From: Trichosporon coremiiforme
Lineage: Eukaryota > Basidiomycota > Tremellomycetes > Trichosporonales > Trichosporonaceae
DNA: 64,000 nt
NCBI GenBank assembly: GCA_039545355.1
Contig: BCJJ01000024.1
Coordinates: forward strand, 248,001 to 312,000
Reading direction: 5' to 3'
Below, in pieces: positions 46,153 to 55,832 of the stretch. Position 1 is the first letter of the stretch; each line of letters begins with the position of its first letter. The notes beneath the pieces were generated by a model. That model was not told where the DNA came from. It did not search any database and saw only the letters and a list, made by a program, of their open reading frames with translations. The translations under genes and the position numbers were made by a program.

Positions 46153-48174
46153 CTAGATGTAAGGAGGACCGAGCTGTTTCCTGAACACGGTCGAGAGAGC
46201 CTCGACGACGAGGAGCAGGACACCACCACCCGGGGCGAGACGGAGCACCTTGGGCGCGAAACCCTTGTAGAGCGCACCGACACCCTCCTCGCGAGCGATG
46301 CGGAAGAGCGCGGGGTAAGTCCACTCTCCGGTGGCGTGGAGCTGGAGACGCGACTTGACGACGTCGAACGGCGTGTTGAGGACAGTTCCGACGAAACCAC
46401 CAATCGTACCGGCGATCAGGTTGTTGATCATCTCAGCCTCCTTGCCCTGCGATGTTAGCTTCGCGGTTACGTGCGTTAAGCTCTTCGGCCAGCAAGAGCC
46501 TAACTGTCCGCACGTGCGAACAGCAGAACCGGCCGAGCTCAGCGGACGCTCTCGGTGGAGCGTACCGCAACAACAGCACTCACCTCAGCCTTGGGCAGGA
46601 GGGACTTGACCTGGAAGATGGATCCGAAGTAACCACCGTTCCACCAGACGTGGCGCCAGAAGGTCGGCTCCATTCCCTGGTAGATACCGAGGGGGCCCTT
46701 CTGGGCAATGACCTTCTTGACAACGTCCATCGGGCCCTTGTAGGTCGAGTTCTTGTCCTGCATACGGATCTTGACGAGCTCGAAGGGCGTGACGAGGAAC
46801 GACTCAGTCGCTCCCGCGGCCATACCCGTCAGCATGGCAATGGGCTGCGTCGTCTTCTTCTTGCCACCGTCGGTGAAGAGGTTGCCCCACCATCCGTTGG
46901 CAGCGAACTTGACCGCACGCTTCGGCGCCTCCATCAGGAGGGGAGACGCGATACCGCGGTACAGACGGCCGACGCTGCATGGTCAGCTTCACTCCGCTCA
47001 TTCTGGTAGCTGGAGCTCTCGGACATCGAGGCTTAACAACAGCATTATTGCACTTCCGGCCTGTTCGGGTGGCACGAGCCGCCATCGATAACCCAGAGTT
47101 TCGAGCAAGGATAACAGCCCTCGCTGTGATTGGCGCGCTTATTGGCCCCTCACTCATTCCCGCAGGCAATGGCCGCACAGACCGGTTGTCTCGTAAAATA
47201 TCGAGTGGGGGTACCGCGGAGACGTGCTTTCCAGACGTCGCGCCCAAGGAACGCGCAGAAGCACGAAAAGTCGGGACCCGAGGCTCGAGGTGTTGGCGTG
47301 TCCAAATGTCCCGAGGCTAAGTTTTCGCACTCACCCCTCCTGCTTGACAATGTTCTTGAAGGTCTGAACCATGCCGGGAGGGTTCTTCGACGAGTCGAGC
47401 TGCTGGCGCGTCTTGAGCACATCGAGGGGGTAGAGCATCTGCGTGTTAGAAAGTCGTTCCGCGGAAAGGAAGCGTGCAGGCAGTCATCGTGAGGAATTGG
47501 TAGACAGTCTCGGTAGCGGAACGCTGTCGACGCAAAGGACCGGTCACCGGGCACGGAGCACCTACGAGCGACGGCCGTCGACTTGCAACCCGCCTGTACA
47601 CCGGAATCCACTGAAGTGGGTTGTACAGCAGCCTCGGGAGGGGCGGTTTGCTGGCGGCGTGAAGAGTGCCGATGCCGTTCGGATCTTGACATAACCCACC
47701 GGCCCGGTGGCCGGAGCCTCTATTCGCCGCCTGCAGCACGCTTTACACTCACCAGCAGCTCAGTCACTCCAGCGATCGCTCCAGCCGCGAAGGTGTAGGC
47801 GAAAGGGAGGGCTGTCGGTCAGCAAAGGTCCTTTGCGGGAAATCTCCGAGAGGGTGACGCGGTGTCTCCGGGTCCCCGTCCAGCGCCAGTTTTGGCCGCC
47901 ATCGAACAAGCATCGTTGGGTCTGCTCGACGGCTGGCGGCTTGCAGAAGTGCATGCTCCACTCCAACAACAGTTGAGAAGAAGAGATGAGACGGACGTTT
48001 GTCGAAACTGTCCAGATCTAGTGCCGCCGGCTTGCGGGATCAAGGTTGCCGGAAGGGGACCATGTCGGAATGGAAAAGACGGTGAGGAGGGGAAGGTTGA
48101 TCGCCGGAGATGTAAAACTCACGAGCGGGCTTGTGGGGCACGACGGCGCCCTCGGCGGCAGTCTTGGTAGCCAT
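46153..48174 (-). CDS. ODC1: Mitochondrial 2-oxodicarboxylate carrier
   Basis: Inner-membrane exchanger of 2-oxoadipate and 2-oxoglutarate, linked to lysine metabolism. Five exons: 48174-48123, 47811-47753, 47438-47335, 46974-46584 and 46446-46153, 299 residues, the usual carrier size. Three carrier signatures are seen: YPLDVLKTR, TPFELVKIR and TPFDVVKSR, one per ~100-residue repeat, with six predicted helices. The opening LPFAYTFAAGAIAG and the segment MEAPKRAVKFAANG are typical of the Odc1/Odc2 (SLC25A21) branch. All splice sites follow GTGAGT...AG and phases match. Introns 1-3 are 311, 314 and 360 nt, far longer than those of other genes here. Assignment to this carrier rather than a close relative is by recalled resemblance. 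Confidence 0.85.
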
Positions 48175-48627
48175 GATCGACGGGGACGAGGAGTGGTGAG
48201 TTGTCGAGAGTCAAGAGGCAAAAGCAATATTTCGGGCCACAGGAGCGGTCGAGCGACAAAAAGACGGCAGCGCGGGGGCGGGGAAGGTACGGTACGCTGG
48301 TGGGCGCTTAAACCCGTGATTCCGTTCACCGAGCGCCCGGATATATCGTGCCCTCGATCGCTTGCTTTCTCCACCTCATTCCGGAAATGTACTCCGCACT
48401 CCTCTCTTGCATTAGACTCTCTACTCAATCCATTCACTGACAATTGCAGTGAGTATGCGATCAAGCATGTCACGTTGACCAGGCTCAGTGCATAGTTACG
48501 ATCTACAACAGTTTGGCTTGATGCCCGATGAACTTGTGGCCCCATTTATCGCCCAGATCCGGAGCCAGCAAATCACAGTTGGCGAATGACGCCTTATCTC
48601 CTAATCCCAACCGTTGGATGACAGCCC
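48175..48627. other. Carrier promoter region
   Basis: 450 bp between the carrier start and the end of the next minus-strand unit. An AT-rich GGATATATCG lies at 48339-48348, ~165 bp upstream of the carrier ATG. No gene seen. Confidence 0.4.
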
Positions 48628-49806
48628 TCAGCGCTCGGGGTGGCCCTCGGCATCGACCCACTCGAAGCAGCGCTCGTGTCTAGAGATCATTGCGACCACT
48701 GAGGCTTCGCGACCAACTGTGACTGCAGAGTGCGCAGAGGCATCGTCTGCGCCCAGCAGCTTGTGACGCTCAATTGCACGCTGCTTGTCGACAAGCAGAT
48801 CGTAGCCAAGTACGTGTGGACCGTTCATGGCGAACTCGACGGCGAGCTCGGTGGCGTAGACGCTACCTCCTAGGTCCTCGGCAAGGCAGGGATAGATTTC
48901 CGCCTCGACAGTAACGGAACGGTGCAAGATGTGGAAAGCTCGTTCGAGGTTGATCCTAGCGATGATCTCAGCTGAGTCTGCCTTCCAGCAGCGATCGTCG
49001 AAGAGCACCCGCCCCTTGCGTCGCTTGTTGTCGACGAATGCGACTAACCACGAAGGCAGTGTTCCCGCCGAACGGATGATAACAGAGTAGTCGAAAGCCC
49101 GGAAATCGGCGAGGTCGAACTCTCATCGAACAGGACGATGAAGTTCAGCATCGAGTGACGACGGGTTTTGTCGATGATGGCGACGATGTCGTTTGGTCTG
49201 TATGGCGACAGTGTGAAGCGCCTCGACGGAGATGGGGGAAAGACCATTGGCTTCGGCGGCAAGGAGCTGATCGACTTGGCTCCCTTCGATCGCGGAGCCC
49301 TCCTGCGTGAAGGGCGAGTGGGGTCCTGCGTGAAGCGCGAGTGGGGCGACCAGCGGGCAGGGTGTCTCGATCAGACGCTTGTTGCTGGTCTTGAATGTCA
49401 AGCAATGAGTCGATTTCAAGTTTGCAGAGTGACGGACTTCGGCGGGACGAGGATTGTTCCAGCACCTCAAACTTGCGCTTCTTGTTGCTGACGGGATCAG
49501 CCATCGGGCGTGCTCCCAAGCAACGTCAGATGATATGAGCTCCTGACCGCAGGCGATGTCGCTGAGGTAACATTCCTCGCAGCGCGGCTGAGGCTCTCCA
49601 TTCGCTGGGTCAATGCGGGGCAGACCGTGGTCAACACACTCACTGCAAGGCAGAAAGCGCTCATCCCACCGGCCGAGCCTGTCGTCCCTGACGATGAGCA
49701 GCCAGGCTCCGAGGAGACGAAGCGGCGGAGAAATGCGGTCGAGCTCCTCCTGCTGCCTCTCGCTGAGGAAGAGGGTGGCGTCGATGGGAGGAGGTCAGGG
49801 AGGCAT
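48628..49806 (-). pseudogene. Array member 1, interrupted
   Basis: The homologous start (MPP) is followed by a TGA at codon 4 (49797-49795); the frame then continues PIDATLFLSERQQEELD as in member 3. The cysteine cluster reads CSECVDHGLPR...CEECYLSDIAC, so the third cysteine has become Arg. The linker and C-terminal parts lie in different frames: the helix YRPNDIVAIIDKTRR (frame of 49262) gives way to the ADFRAFDYSVIIRSAG strand (frame of 49008) near 49115 with no obvious splice signals. The C-terminal domain itself is open: PSWLVAFVDNKRRKGRVLFDD, EDLGGSVYATELA, then LLVDKQRAIERHKLL, stop at 48628. Either a pseudogene or a gene whose introns I cannot see. Confidence 0.55.
49301..49346. repeat. 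23-nt tandem duplication
   Basis: Two adjacent 23-nt copies beginning TCCTGCGTGAAG (49301-49323 and 49324-49346), differing at one base, inside the linker of array member 1. Confidence 0.85.
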
Positions 49807-50112
49807 GGTGCTTCCGGACTGAGGTGAAGAGTGATGTGAGAGTCGAGAAAGGGCGACATCTGTGATTCGATATCTTCAATTCTTCAAGGAGGACGCCCGA
49901 CGATGACACGGGAGGGGGTACGCTCATCCCCACTCGCAACTGATCGCCTTATCCTCGCGCTGACCTGATAGTTGGACTCATTCCTCAAGCATCAGCAATC
50001 CGCAGCTATCAGAAGACAGCAAAAGCTCTTCCGAGTGTGACCTATGAACTGCATGTCATGATTCGCCGCTCGGCTAACAATGAATATCGCCATACGCACG
50101 CACTCGACGCAC
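49807..50112. other. Spacer between array members 1 and 2
   Basis: About 300 bp with no gene seen. Confidence 0.4.
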
Positions 50113-50721
50113 TCAGTGCCTGGCACCCCCGTCTTCCTTGACCCACTGGGGGCGGCGCTCATGTCTCGAGATCCGCGCGACCGCCGTCACCTCTCGGCCG
50201 ACCGTTACTGCCACCGTCGACGGCCACATTCCCCCAAGCAGCTGGCACTGCTGGTCGAGTGCCTGCTTCCTGTCCACGAGAAGCTCGTGTTCCAAAGTGC
50301 CCGGGCCATTGAGGATAAAGTCGGCAGCTAAAGCAGTTGCGTAGAGACTGCCCTCACCATCGCTGTCGAGGCAACGATACACTTCAGCGCAGAGGGAGAC
50401 CGACTTGTGGAAGATGTGGAATGCTCGCTCGAGACACACGCGAGCCGGCCACAGGGAACTGTTACGCACCTGGCGGTCGCTGAACAGGACCCTCCCTCGG
50501 CGTTTCTTGTGGTCGACGAGCACGACTAGCCACGTAGGCAGGGTCCCAGGCGGGCGAACGAGCACGGTGAAGTCGTAGCGCTGGAAGTCGGACGCCTGGA
50601 CGCTGTGATCGAGGTTGGCCTTGACGTGGATATCATTCGACCACGCAAGACGCCGGGCGCTGTCGAGGATGGAACGAACTTGCTCGAGGTTGTCCGGGAT
50701 CTTTGAACCGTCCCCTGACAT
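50113..50721 (-). CDS. Array member 2, intact short form
   Basis: A single exon of 202 residues starting MSGDGSKIPDNLEQV; an in-frame TGA just upstream excludes a longer product. It lacks the cysteine cluster and linker and consists of only the helix plus C-terminal domain: VRSILDSARR, YDFTVLVRPPG, TWLVVLVDHKKRRGRVLFSD, a LERAFHIFH helix, GEGSLYATALAADF and LLVDRKQALDQ. It is the only member without a frame break and serves as reference for the others. The order resembles the C48 (Ulp1) peptidase core, HW-strand, Asp, then DCGVxxxxxA and a Q-D-LR helix, but Thr stands where the catalytic His would be and no Cys occupies the nucleophile position. That fold relation is inference. Confidence 0.6.
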   Translation of the reverse strand: MSGDGSKIPDNLEQVRSILDSARRLAWSNDIHVKANLDHSVQASDFQRYDFTVLVRPPGTLPTWLVVLVDHKKRRGRVLFSDRQVRNSSLWPARVCLERAFHIFHKSVSLCAEVYRCLDSDGEGSLYATALAADFILNGPGTLEHELLVDRKQALDQQCQLLGGMWPSTVAVTVGREVTAVARISRHERRPQWVKEDGGARH

Positions 50722-51026
50722 GCCTAAGGGCGCCACTGGCTTTGAGGGCAAGGGCGACGGTCAAGGGGAAGGAAGAATAAGGTTCGAGTTGGGGCTAGTT
50801 GCACAGCATGCGACCCCCCCCTACATGTCCACCTGCCTACTATGGGGCTGTCCGCGCGATCAGCTTCGTCGCTGCCTACATCCCTCTGGAGTTACCGGTG
50901 GCCGACCCCACTAACGTCCATCGGAACCTCACAGAAAAGGTAATGCACTCGGAAGTCATGAGTTCATCTCGCCCTACGAGCTGCTACAAACGTACAGGTG
51001 TGAACGCTTCCTGCCGGAGCTGCCGG
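50722..51026. other. Spacer between array members 2 and 3
   Basis: About 300 bp, no gene seen. A C7 run lies near 50814-50820. Confidence 0.4.
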
Positions 51027-52656
51027 TCAGGTCCAACGTAAACGACCATCGTGTCTGGAGATCCGCGCGACGACTTGGGACGTAGAGCCGACCGCAGTGG
51101 GCTTTGGCGGATCAGGCAGTCTGGCGGCGAGTGCACTAAGCTCCGCAAGAGAAGTCTCCTCATCGTGTACGGGGAAGTCTGGAGAGCTGCGCACGCAGGC
51201 ACTGGCCAGGGCCGTCGCGTAGAAGCCGCCGCCTGCCGAACTCTCAAGTCGACCATACTGTAGTGGACCCCTTCTACGGTCACGCACCCGTTTAAGGCAT
51301 CGAACACCCTGCGAAGGGCAAATTCGACGTGGTCCTCCCTCCCTGCGTCTTTGACGCGAATGGCCCTGGTAGGGCCCCTCGCATTGAACAGGACATGGGC
51401 CACCCTATTCTTGTGGTCGGCCGCAACGACTAGCCAAGTCGACGTCCGAGCACGAGACGGGGTGGCCACGGCGACGGTGAAGTGATTCCCCTCCCACTTA
51501 TCAGCCCCAAAGTCGTTGTGAAACCCATCAACATAAGCAGCAGCCTGGCCTGGATCGTTCTTCTCGCTGATACAAGGACGGTACGAATGCGATCGTTGCT
51601 GTATCGCGGGTACCAGGCCAACGAAGAGGTTGAGGCTGTCTTCATGTCAATGGGCGCCGGTGCGAGGAGAGCAGGGGAGGAAGTACCCTCCATTGGGCCC
51701 GGTGTGTCGATCCCATTTACAGGGGATGAGTTCTGAGAAGGTGTCGGCGGGGTTGCCCGGGTGGAACGGTCACCACGTTTACCATGGCGCCAGCGAGGAC
51801 GGTGTGAGCTGATGGCTGGGGGCACAGGGGCGGTAGGAGATGGAGTTGCAGGCAAGGGCGAGCTAAATTCCTCTTCCGACGGGGCCCGCTGGATGCGAAG
51901 GACTAAAGGTAGCTTTGTCGGTGCGGGACTTCCCTCACCATCATCGGAGCTCTTCTCGCCGCTGCCGTTTGCTTCCATCTCGACGTCGACGACCGTGTGG
52001 ACTCCAGGAGTGCTGGAGGTCTCCGGCAGGTGAGCTGGGATTTGGGAGACCTTTTCCTCTGAAGTTTCATCTCCTCCTGATGGTTGGTTCAGAGAGTGAC
52101 CCTCTCCGAGCGATGCCTTGTCAACGACAGGGTGTTCCTGCTCATGCAGGGGTGAGGGACTGTATGAGGAGAAACGGGAGTCTCCGAATGAAAGACTGGA
52201 CTCGGCGGACGACAGACTAGACCCCTCGGATGTGAGACCAGGCTCCTCCGACGAGGCACGAGACTCTTCGGATAGTCTTTGAAGTTTAGTCGCCGTGAAG
52301 TCCTCTGACTCCTCGAGTTTCCGCTTCCGGGCTTGCGAAGTGGCTCTTGACCCAGGCGCAGTGTCGTCCACACCAGGCATCTGGTAGCCCGGAGCGCACC
52401 TCAGGTCACCGAGGCTGCAACCTTCGCAGTGCCGTCGCTTCATGCCCGGGTTGACTCGGTCGATACAAGGCAGCCGCTGCCCGGTACAATCGATGCACTT
52501 GATGGGGCGATGTTCCCACTCGCCCCGCTCGTCGCCGCCAATAAGGAGTAGCCAGGCTCCTACATGGCGAAGGGGATGAGGGAGTTGGTCAAGCTCATCC
52601 TTACGTGAGTCGTCCAAGAACTTCTCAGCGTCGATGGGTGGTGCTTTTGGCGACAT
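51027..52656 (-). pseudogene. Array member 3, fullest architecture but frame-broken
   Basis: It starts MSPKAPPIDAEKFLDDSR at 52656. The N-terminal ~400 residues are one open frame: AWLLLI helix, cluster CIDCTGQRLPC...CEGCSLGDLRC (C-x2-C-x6-C-x12-C-x2-C-x6-C, Zn2Cys6-like), an RKRK basic stretch, then a long Ser/Glu/Pro linker with LTSEGSSLSS-type repeats and the helix RIRTVLVSARR. Two frame changes follow. Near 51555 the frame moves to one reading DKWEGNHFTVAVATPSRA and STWLVVAADHKN; near 51240 it moves again to GGGFYATALASACV, ending RISRHDGRLRWT at 51027. The second change lies within the conserved core and has no room for an intron, so a true frameshift (or a sequence error) is likely. Confidence 0.55.
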
Positions 52657-52934
52657 CTGAGTAGTGAGTGATGGTCTATTGTTGAGAGAAGAATGACGGA
52701 GGTGGAGTGTTGGGCGCGGCAGCCTGCATCCGTTCACGCCCAACGGCGCCCTAGGCATTGGCATCTACGCACCCCCTTCCGCACCGGCTGGTCGCACTGA
52801 ACAGGGCGCTGTTCTTCGTCGCTGATTCTGCACTTGATACATAGGACAAGACTCTCTCTGGCTCACCATTGTGGCTAACAGGACGATCATCTATGCCTCC
52901 TTGCGCTCGAAAGCCGTCGTCGGCGCCGTGCTCC

Positions 52935-54147
52935 TCATGGCCTCCCACTCGGTCTCTTGTCAAGAAGAATCAGAGCGTGCTCCTTCCTGGCCCTAGTGGC
53001 ATCAATGACAAAGTGAGTCGGGTACCGCTGTCTGCTCTTGTTCAAGAACCACAGCGCGATAGTGGTGGCATGCACCCCGCCGTCCTCGTCGCAGGGTTCC
53101 GGGTGCGAAACGTCGTACCAGAATCCAGGTCCGTTGATAGTGGAAGCACGCTCCCGTGCGTCCCTCGGTTTTTCGCCGTGGCAGATGACGCCCAGCTCAG
53201 CGTTGAATATAAGCACTGCCCATGAGCCTCCCGGGGACCGCGGCAAGAGCACCTTGACATGCTTGCTGAGGGGGTCAGGCGGAGTGACATCTTCGGGTCC
53301 CCCTGGCAGAACAGGACGTCATACCTGTGCCTCACCTTGCGCAGGATTGAACGCACTTTCGGGAAGCCGTAAGGGGGATCGTCGTGCAGCGGTGGCCGTG
53401 CCGGGATAGGCGTCGACACTGCCCGAGCGCCAGATCGCATCAAGAGTGGGCGAGGGACTAGACTGCCGTTCGCGTGCGGTGAGCGATACCGCGACGGTGA
53501 TGAGGCCCCTTCCTCGGCGCAATTGCGTGAGTGCATAGGAGGGGCGTACGCCATGGACCGAGGCATCGAGCGTTGGAGAGTCGGCGGAGCAGATCTCAAT
53601 GGGCGGGAAGTCGAAGCGGCCAGCGGACTGGGCGGGAGAGCGGAGACTGGCTAGGTGGAGAGATTATCGACGTGATCACCATGGGTTGAGCTACTGCCAC
53701 TACTCTGTAACTCGTCACTCTCGGTGATCACCGAGTAGCCGGCACGCGCACTGGGGTAAATTATGTCCCGGGAGCAGAGACTGACCGCATCGATGCCGGA
53801 GGGAGGAATCTCGTCTTGCGGGTGCCATTGCCACCGTCAGCTTGGGAGCCGTTCGTATCGTCGTCACGGTCGGAATCACCCTTCTGGCAGGGAACGTTGT
53901 TGTAGTGACAGTTCTGACAGTGGCCCATCACCCCTCTTTTCAGAGTGTTGGAATCGATGCACGGCCACTTCCCGCTGCATGCCGTGCAGGGTACATTTCG
54001 CTCACGCCAGAGACAGGTTTCGTCGTCGCGGAGCAGGATCAACCATGCCGCGATACGGCGGTTGTCGAGGGGTATCTAAGCGAGTTCCGCGAGTTGCTTT
54101 CCCCGCAGGAGAGTTACTGCATTCAACGGTGGTGGGATGGAAGGCAT
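52935..54147 (-). pseudogene. Array member 4, interrupted
   Basis: It opens MPSIPPPLNAVTLLRGKQ at 54147 and meets TAG at codon 24 (54078-54076), where member 3 has Gln, so a CAG-to-TAG change is the simple explanation. The frame continues RRIAAWLILLRDDETC and the cluster CTACSGKWPC...CQNCHYNNVPC (all six Cys kept). The linker and helix VRSILRKVRHRYDVLF are open in a second frame, the C-terminal part in a third: KVLLPRSPGGSWAVLIF, DEDGGVHATTIALWF, FVIDATRARKEHALILL, stop at 52935. A 59-nt GTATGA...CTGAC...CAG segment at the second frame change could be an intron. The helix before GGVHAT is shortened relative to member 2. Confidence 0.5.
53720..53735. repeat. Perfect 16-bp palindrome
   Basis: CTCGGTGATCACCGAG is its own reverse complement. 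Its GTGATCAC core recurs about 50 bp away near 53671. It lies in the linker of array member 4, or between its exons. It may be chance or a protein-binding site. Confidence 0.7.
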
Positions 54148-54686
54148 GTGTGGCGCTGGATGAGTGAAAGTGAGCGGGTCAAGCGTACGTTGACAGGAGA
54201 GGCTCGTCACATCACCGCATCATGCACATCTCTGATATACTTGGAAGATCAGCGTCCAGGCAGAGACCAATGATGACGAGACGCAAATGAAACATTTGAC
54301 CGAAACTGACCCAAAATTATGGTGCTGGCGCCACTCCCTGAGGCGACCCAACAATCTGGGCCGCCATTATTCACTCGTCTTTGGGTGTATGCATGGGCAG
54401 GAGACAATGCATGTCATTCCCACCACGAATGTGCTGCCGTCTGCCAGACCAGCTAAGCGTTAAACGGCATGAGCTATAAGTGGGAGACACTTACGATCAT
54501 CACCGGCGGAGAATACGTGAGAGACAGCTCCCCGAGGTCCAGAATGGTGTGGGGGAGCGTCGCATGAGGGTACCGGACTTGCATAGATTAATGTCTGAAG
54601 CGACAGCTACAACTCTGCGAGTGCATGTTCACCTCAAGGTCCATCGCTCTCCCCACTCCTTCCCCTCTTCCTCATCTGTCGTGCTA
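54148..54686. other. Spacer between array members 4 and 5
   Basis: About 540 bp without a supportable gene. An open frame of 62 codons on the minus strand here has antisense-like composition. Confidence 0.4.
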
Positions 54687-55405
54687 TTACTCGGCCGCAG
54701 GGTACAGGACCGCCTGACGGCGGATCGAGACAGACTCGATCTCCGGCCACATGCCGCGGAGGATGTCCCGGTGCTCCTTCCTCGCTTGCTTGTCATCAAT
54801 CGCGAAACCCCACCCATAGTAGTCGCGCCAGTTCTGGCTGACCCAAACGGCGAGCGCGGTGGCGAACACGCCCCCGTTCTTGCCCGAGAGGCCCGACAGC
54901 CTGGCGGCCGCGAGGCGGACGGCCCTAGTTGCCATAACGTCGTAAGCGCGGAGGAGAGCGTGACTGCCTTCGGAGGCGTGAATGCCGCTCTGGCGGCTGA
55001 ACACGAGGACGAGCCACTTCCGCCCCTCCCGGGCGGGACGATTGCGACGTGAACCGCGTTCAGCTGCGCGGATCAGCTGTGCGCCAGCGAGGAGAGGATG
55101 ATGCGCACGTGGGGGTGGCCCCAGCGCTCGGCTGCGCGCAGGATGTCGCGCACGTGGCGGAGAGTGTAGGCGTCCCAGTCGATAGGTTCCACATAGGAGA
55201 GGCTGCCGAGGTAGGCGCAGATGACGGGGTTCAGTGGGACTTGCTCCTCATCGGAGCCTTCGCTGGGTGTGTCAGAGCCGACGTACTGGTAGGTCCCAGT
55301 GGCGGGATCGTAGACGATAAAGGACTCTGCCGCATTATGGGGAGGGAGCCACGCGCCGGGCATGTTGCCGTAGGGGTAGTAGGGGTGGTGGGCGGCGTTG
55401 TCCAT
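54687..55405 (-). pseudogene. Array member 5: intact 110-residue ORF plus broken C-terminal domain
   Basis: An ATG at 55405 opens a 110-residue frame (MDNAAHHPYYPYGNMPGAWL...) without a cysteine cluster. Its end, RHVRDILRAAERWGHPHVRI, is homologous to the VRSILDSARRLAWSNDIHVK segment of member 2. It stops at TGA (55075-55073). The same frame then resumes AVHVAIVPPGR, matching the FTVLVRPPG strand, and after a frame change in a G-rich run gives RKWLVLVFSRQSG, GKNGGVFATALAVW and FAIDDKQARKEHRDILRGMW, stop at 54687. Either a short gene with a decayed 3' part, or a spliced gene (45-nt or 83-nt segments starting GTGCGC would remove the stop). Transcripts would decide. Confidence 0.45.
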
Positions 55406-55832
55406 GGTGGTTTGGCGTTGTAAAGGTCGTTGACGAGGGTCTGGCGACGATGAAATGCTGAGCGTTGAGAGGCTTTCGAGTCGTTCCGCGTCCGACTGCT
55501 CGACGTGGCCCGGTGTCCTCGCGCTTGCACCTCTCGTATTCTCACATTCTCGCGCCGTGTGCACCACGCGCATCGCCGCCGTCACTGACACGCTGAAAGG
55601 CCAAGACCGAGACCGCGTCAATCGACCATCACACCGTTATCATCAGCGCAACACGCATTCGCGGAGCGGGCATGTGATGTGCATTAACTCTGATTCTACA
55701 TGTTCTACGGCTGTCACGGTCGCTATAGAAGATGGATGGTCTTGTTCAGTCTATCTAGGGTCTTCTGGATTTTCTACGCGGTCTACGGTACGTCCTCGTC
55801 TTCCCGTCAATCTTCTCGCCCAGATTCCATGT
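55406..55832. other. Spacer upstream of array member 5
   Basis: About 430 bp, presumably promoter of member 5 and 3' end of the next gene. No gene seen. Confidence 0.4.

Larger units (their letters stand above)
48628..55405 (-). other. Head-to-tail array of five diverged family members
   Basis: Five minus-strand units (48628-49806, 50113-50721, 51027-52656, 52935-54147, 54687-55405) share one protein plan. Full members have an N-terminal helix with an AWLLLI-like core, a six-cysteine cluster, a long Ser/Pro/Glu linker, a helix of the form VRSILxxARR and a C-terminal domain with a W-hydrophobic strand, a GGxxATALA motif and an IDxKQARxxHxxIL-like helix. Members are strongly diverged from each other, so the array is not recent. 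I do not recognise the family. Confidence 0.65.

Noticed and set aside
49100..49130. Programmed -1 ribosomal frameshifting in the array
   Set aside because: No clear slippery heptamer is present at the shift points, and decay or missed introns are simpler.
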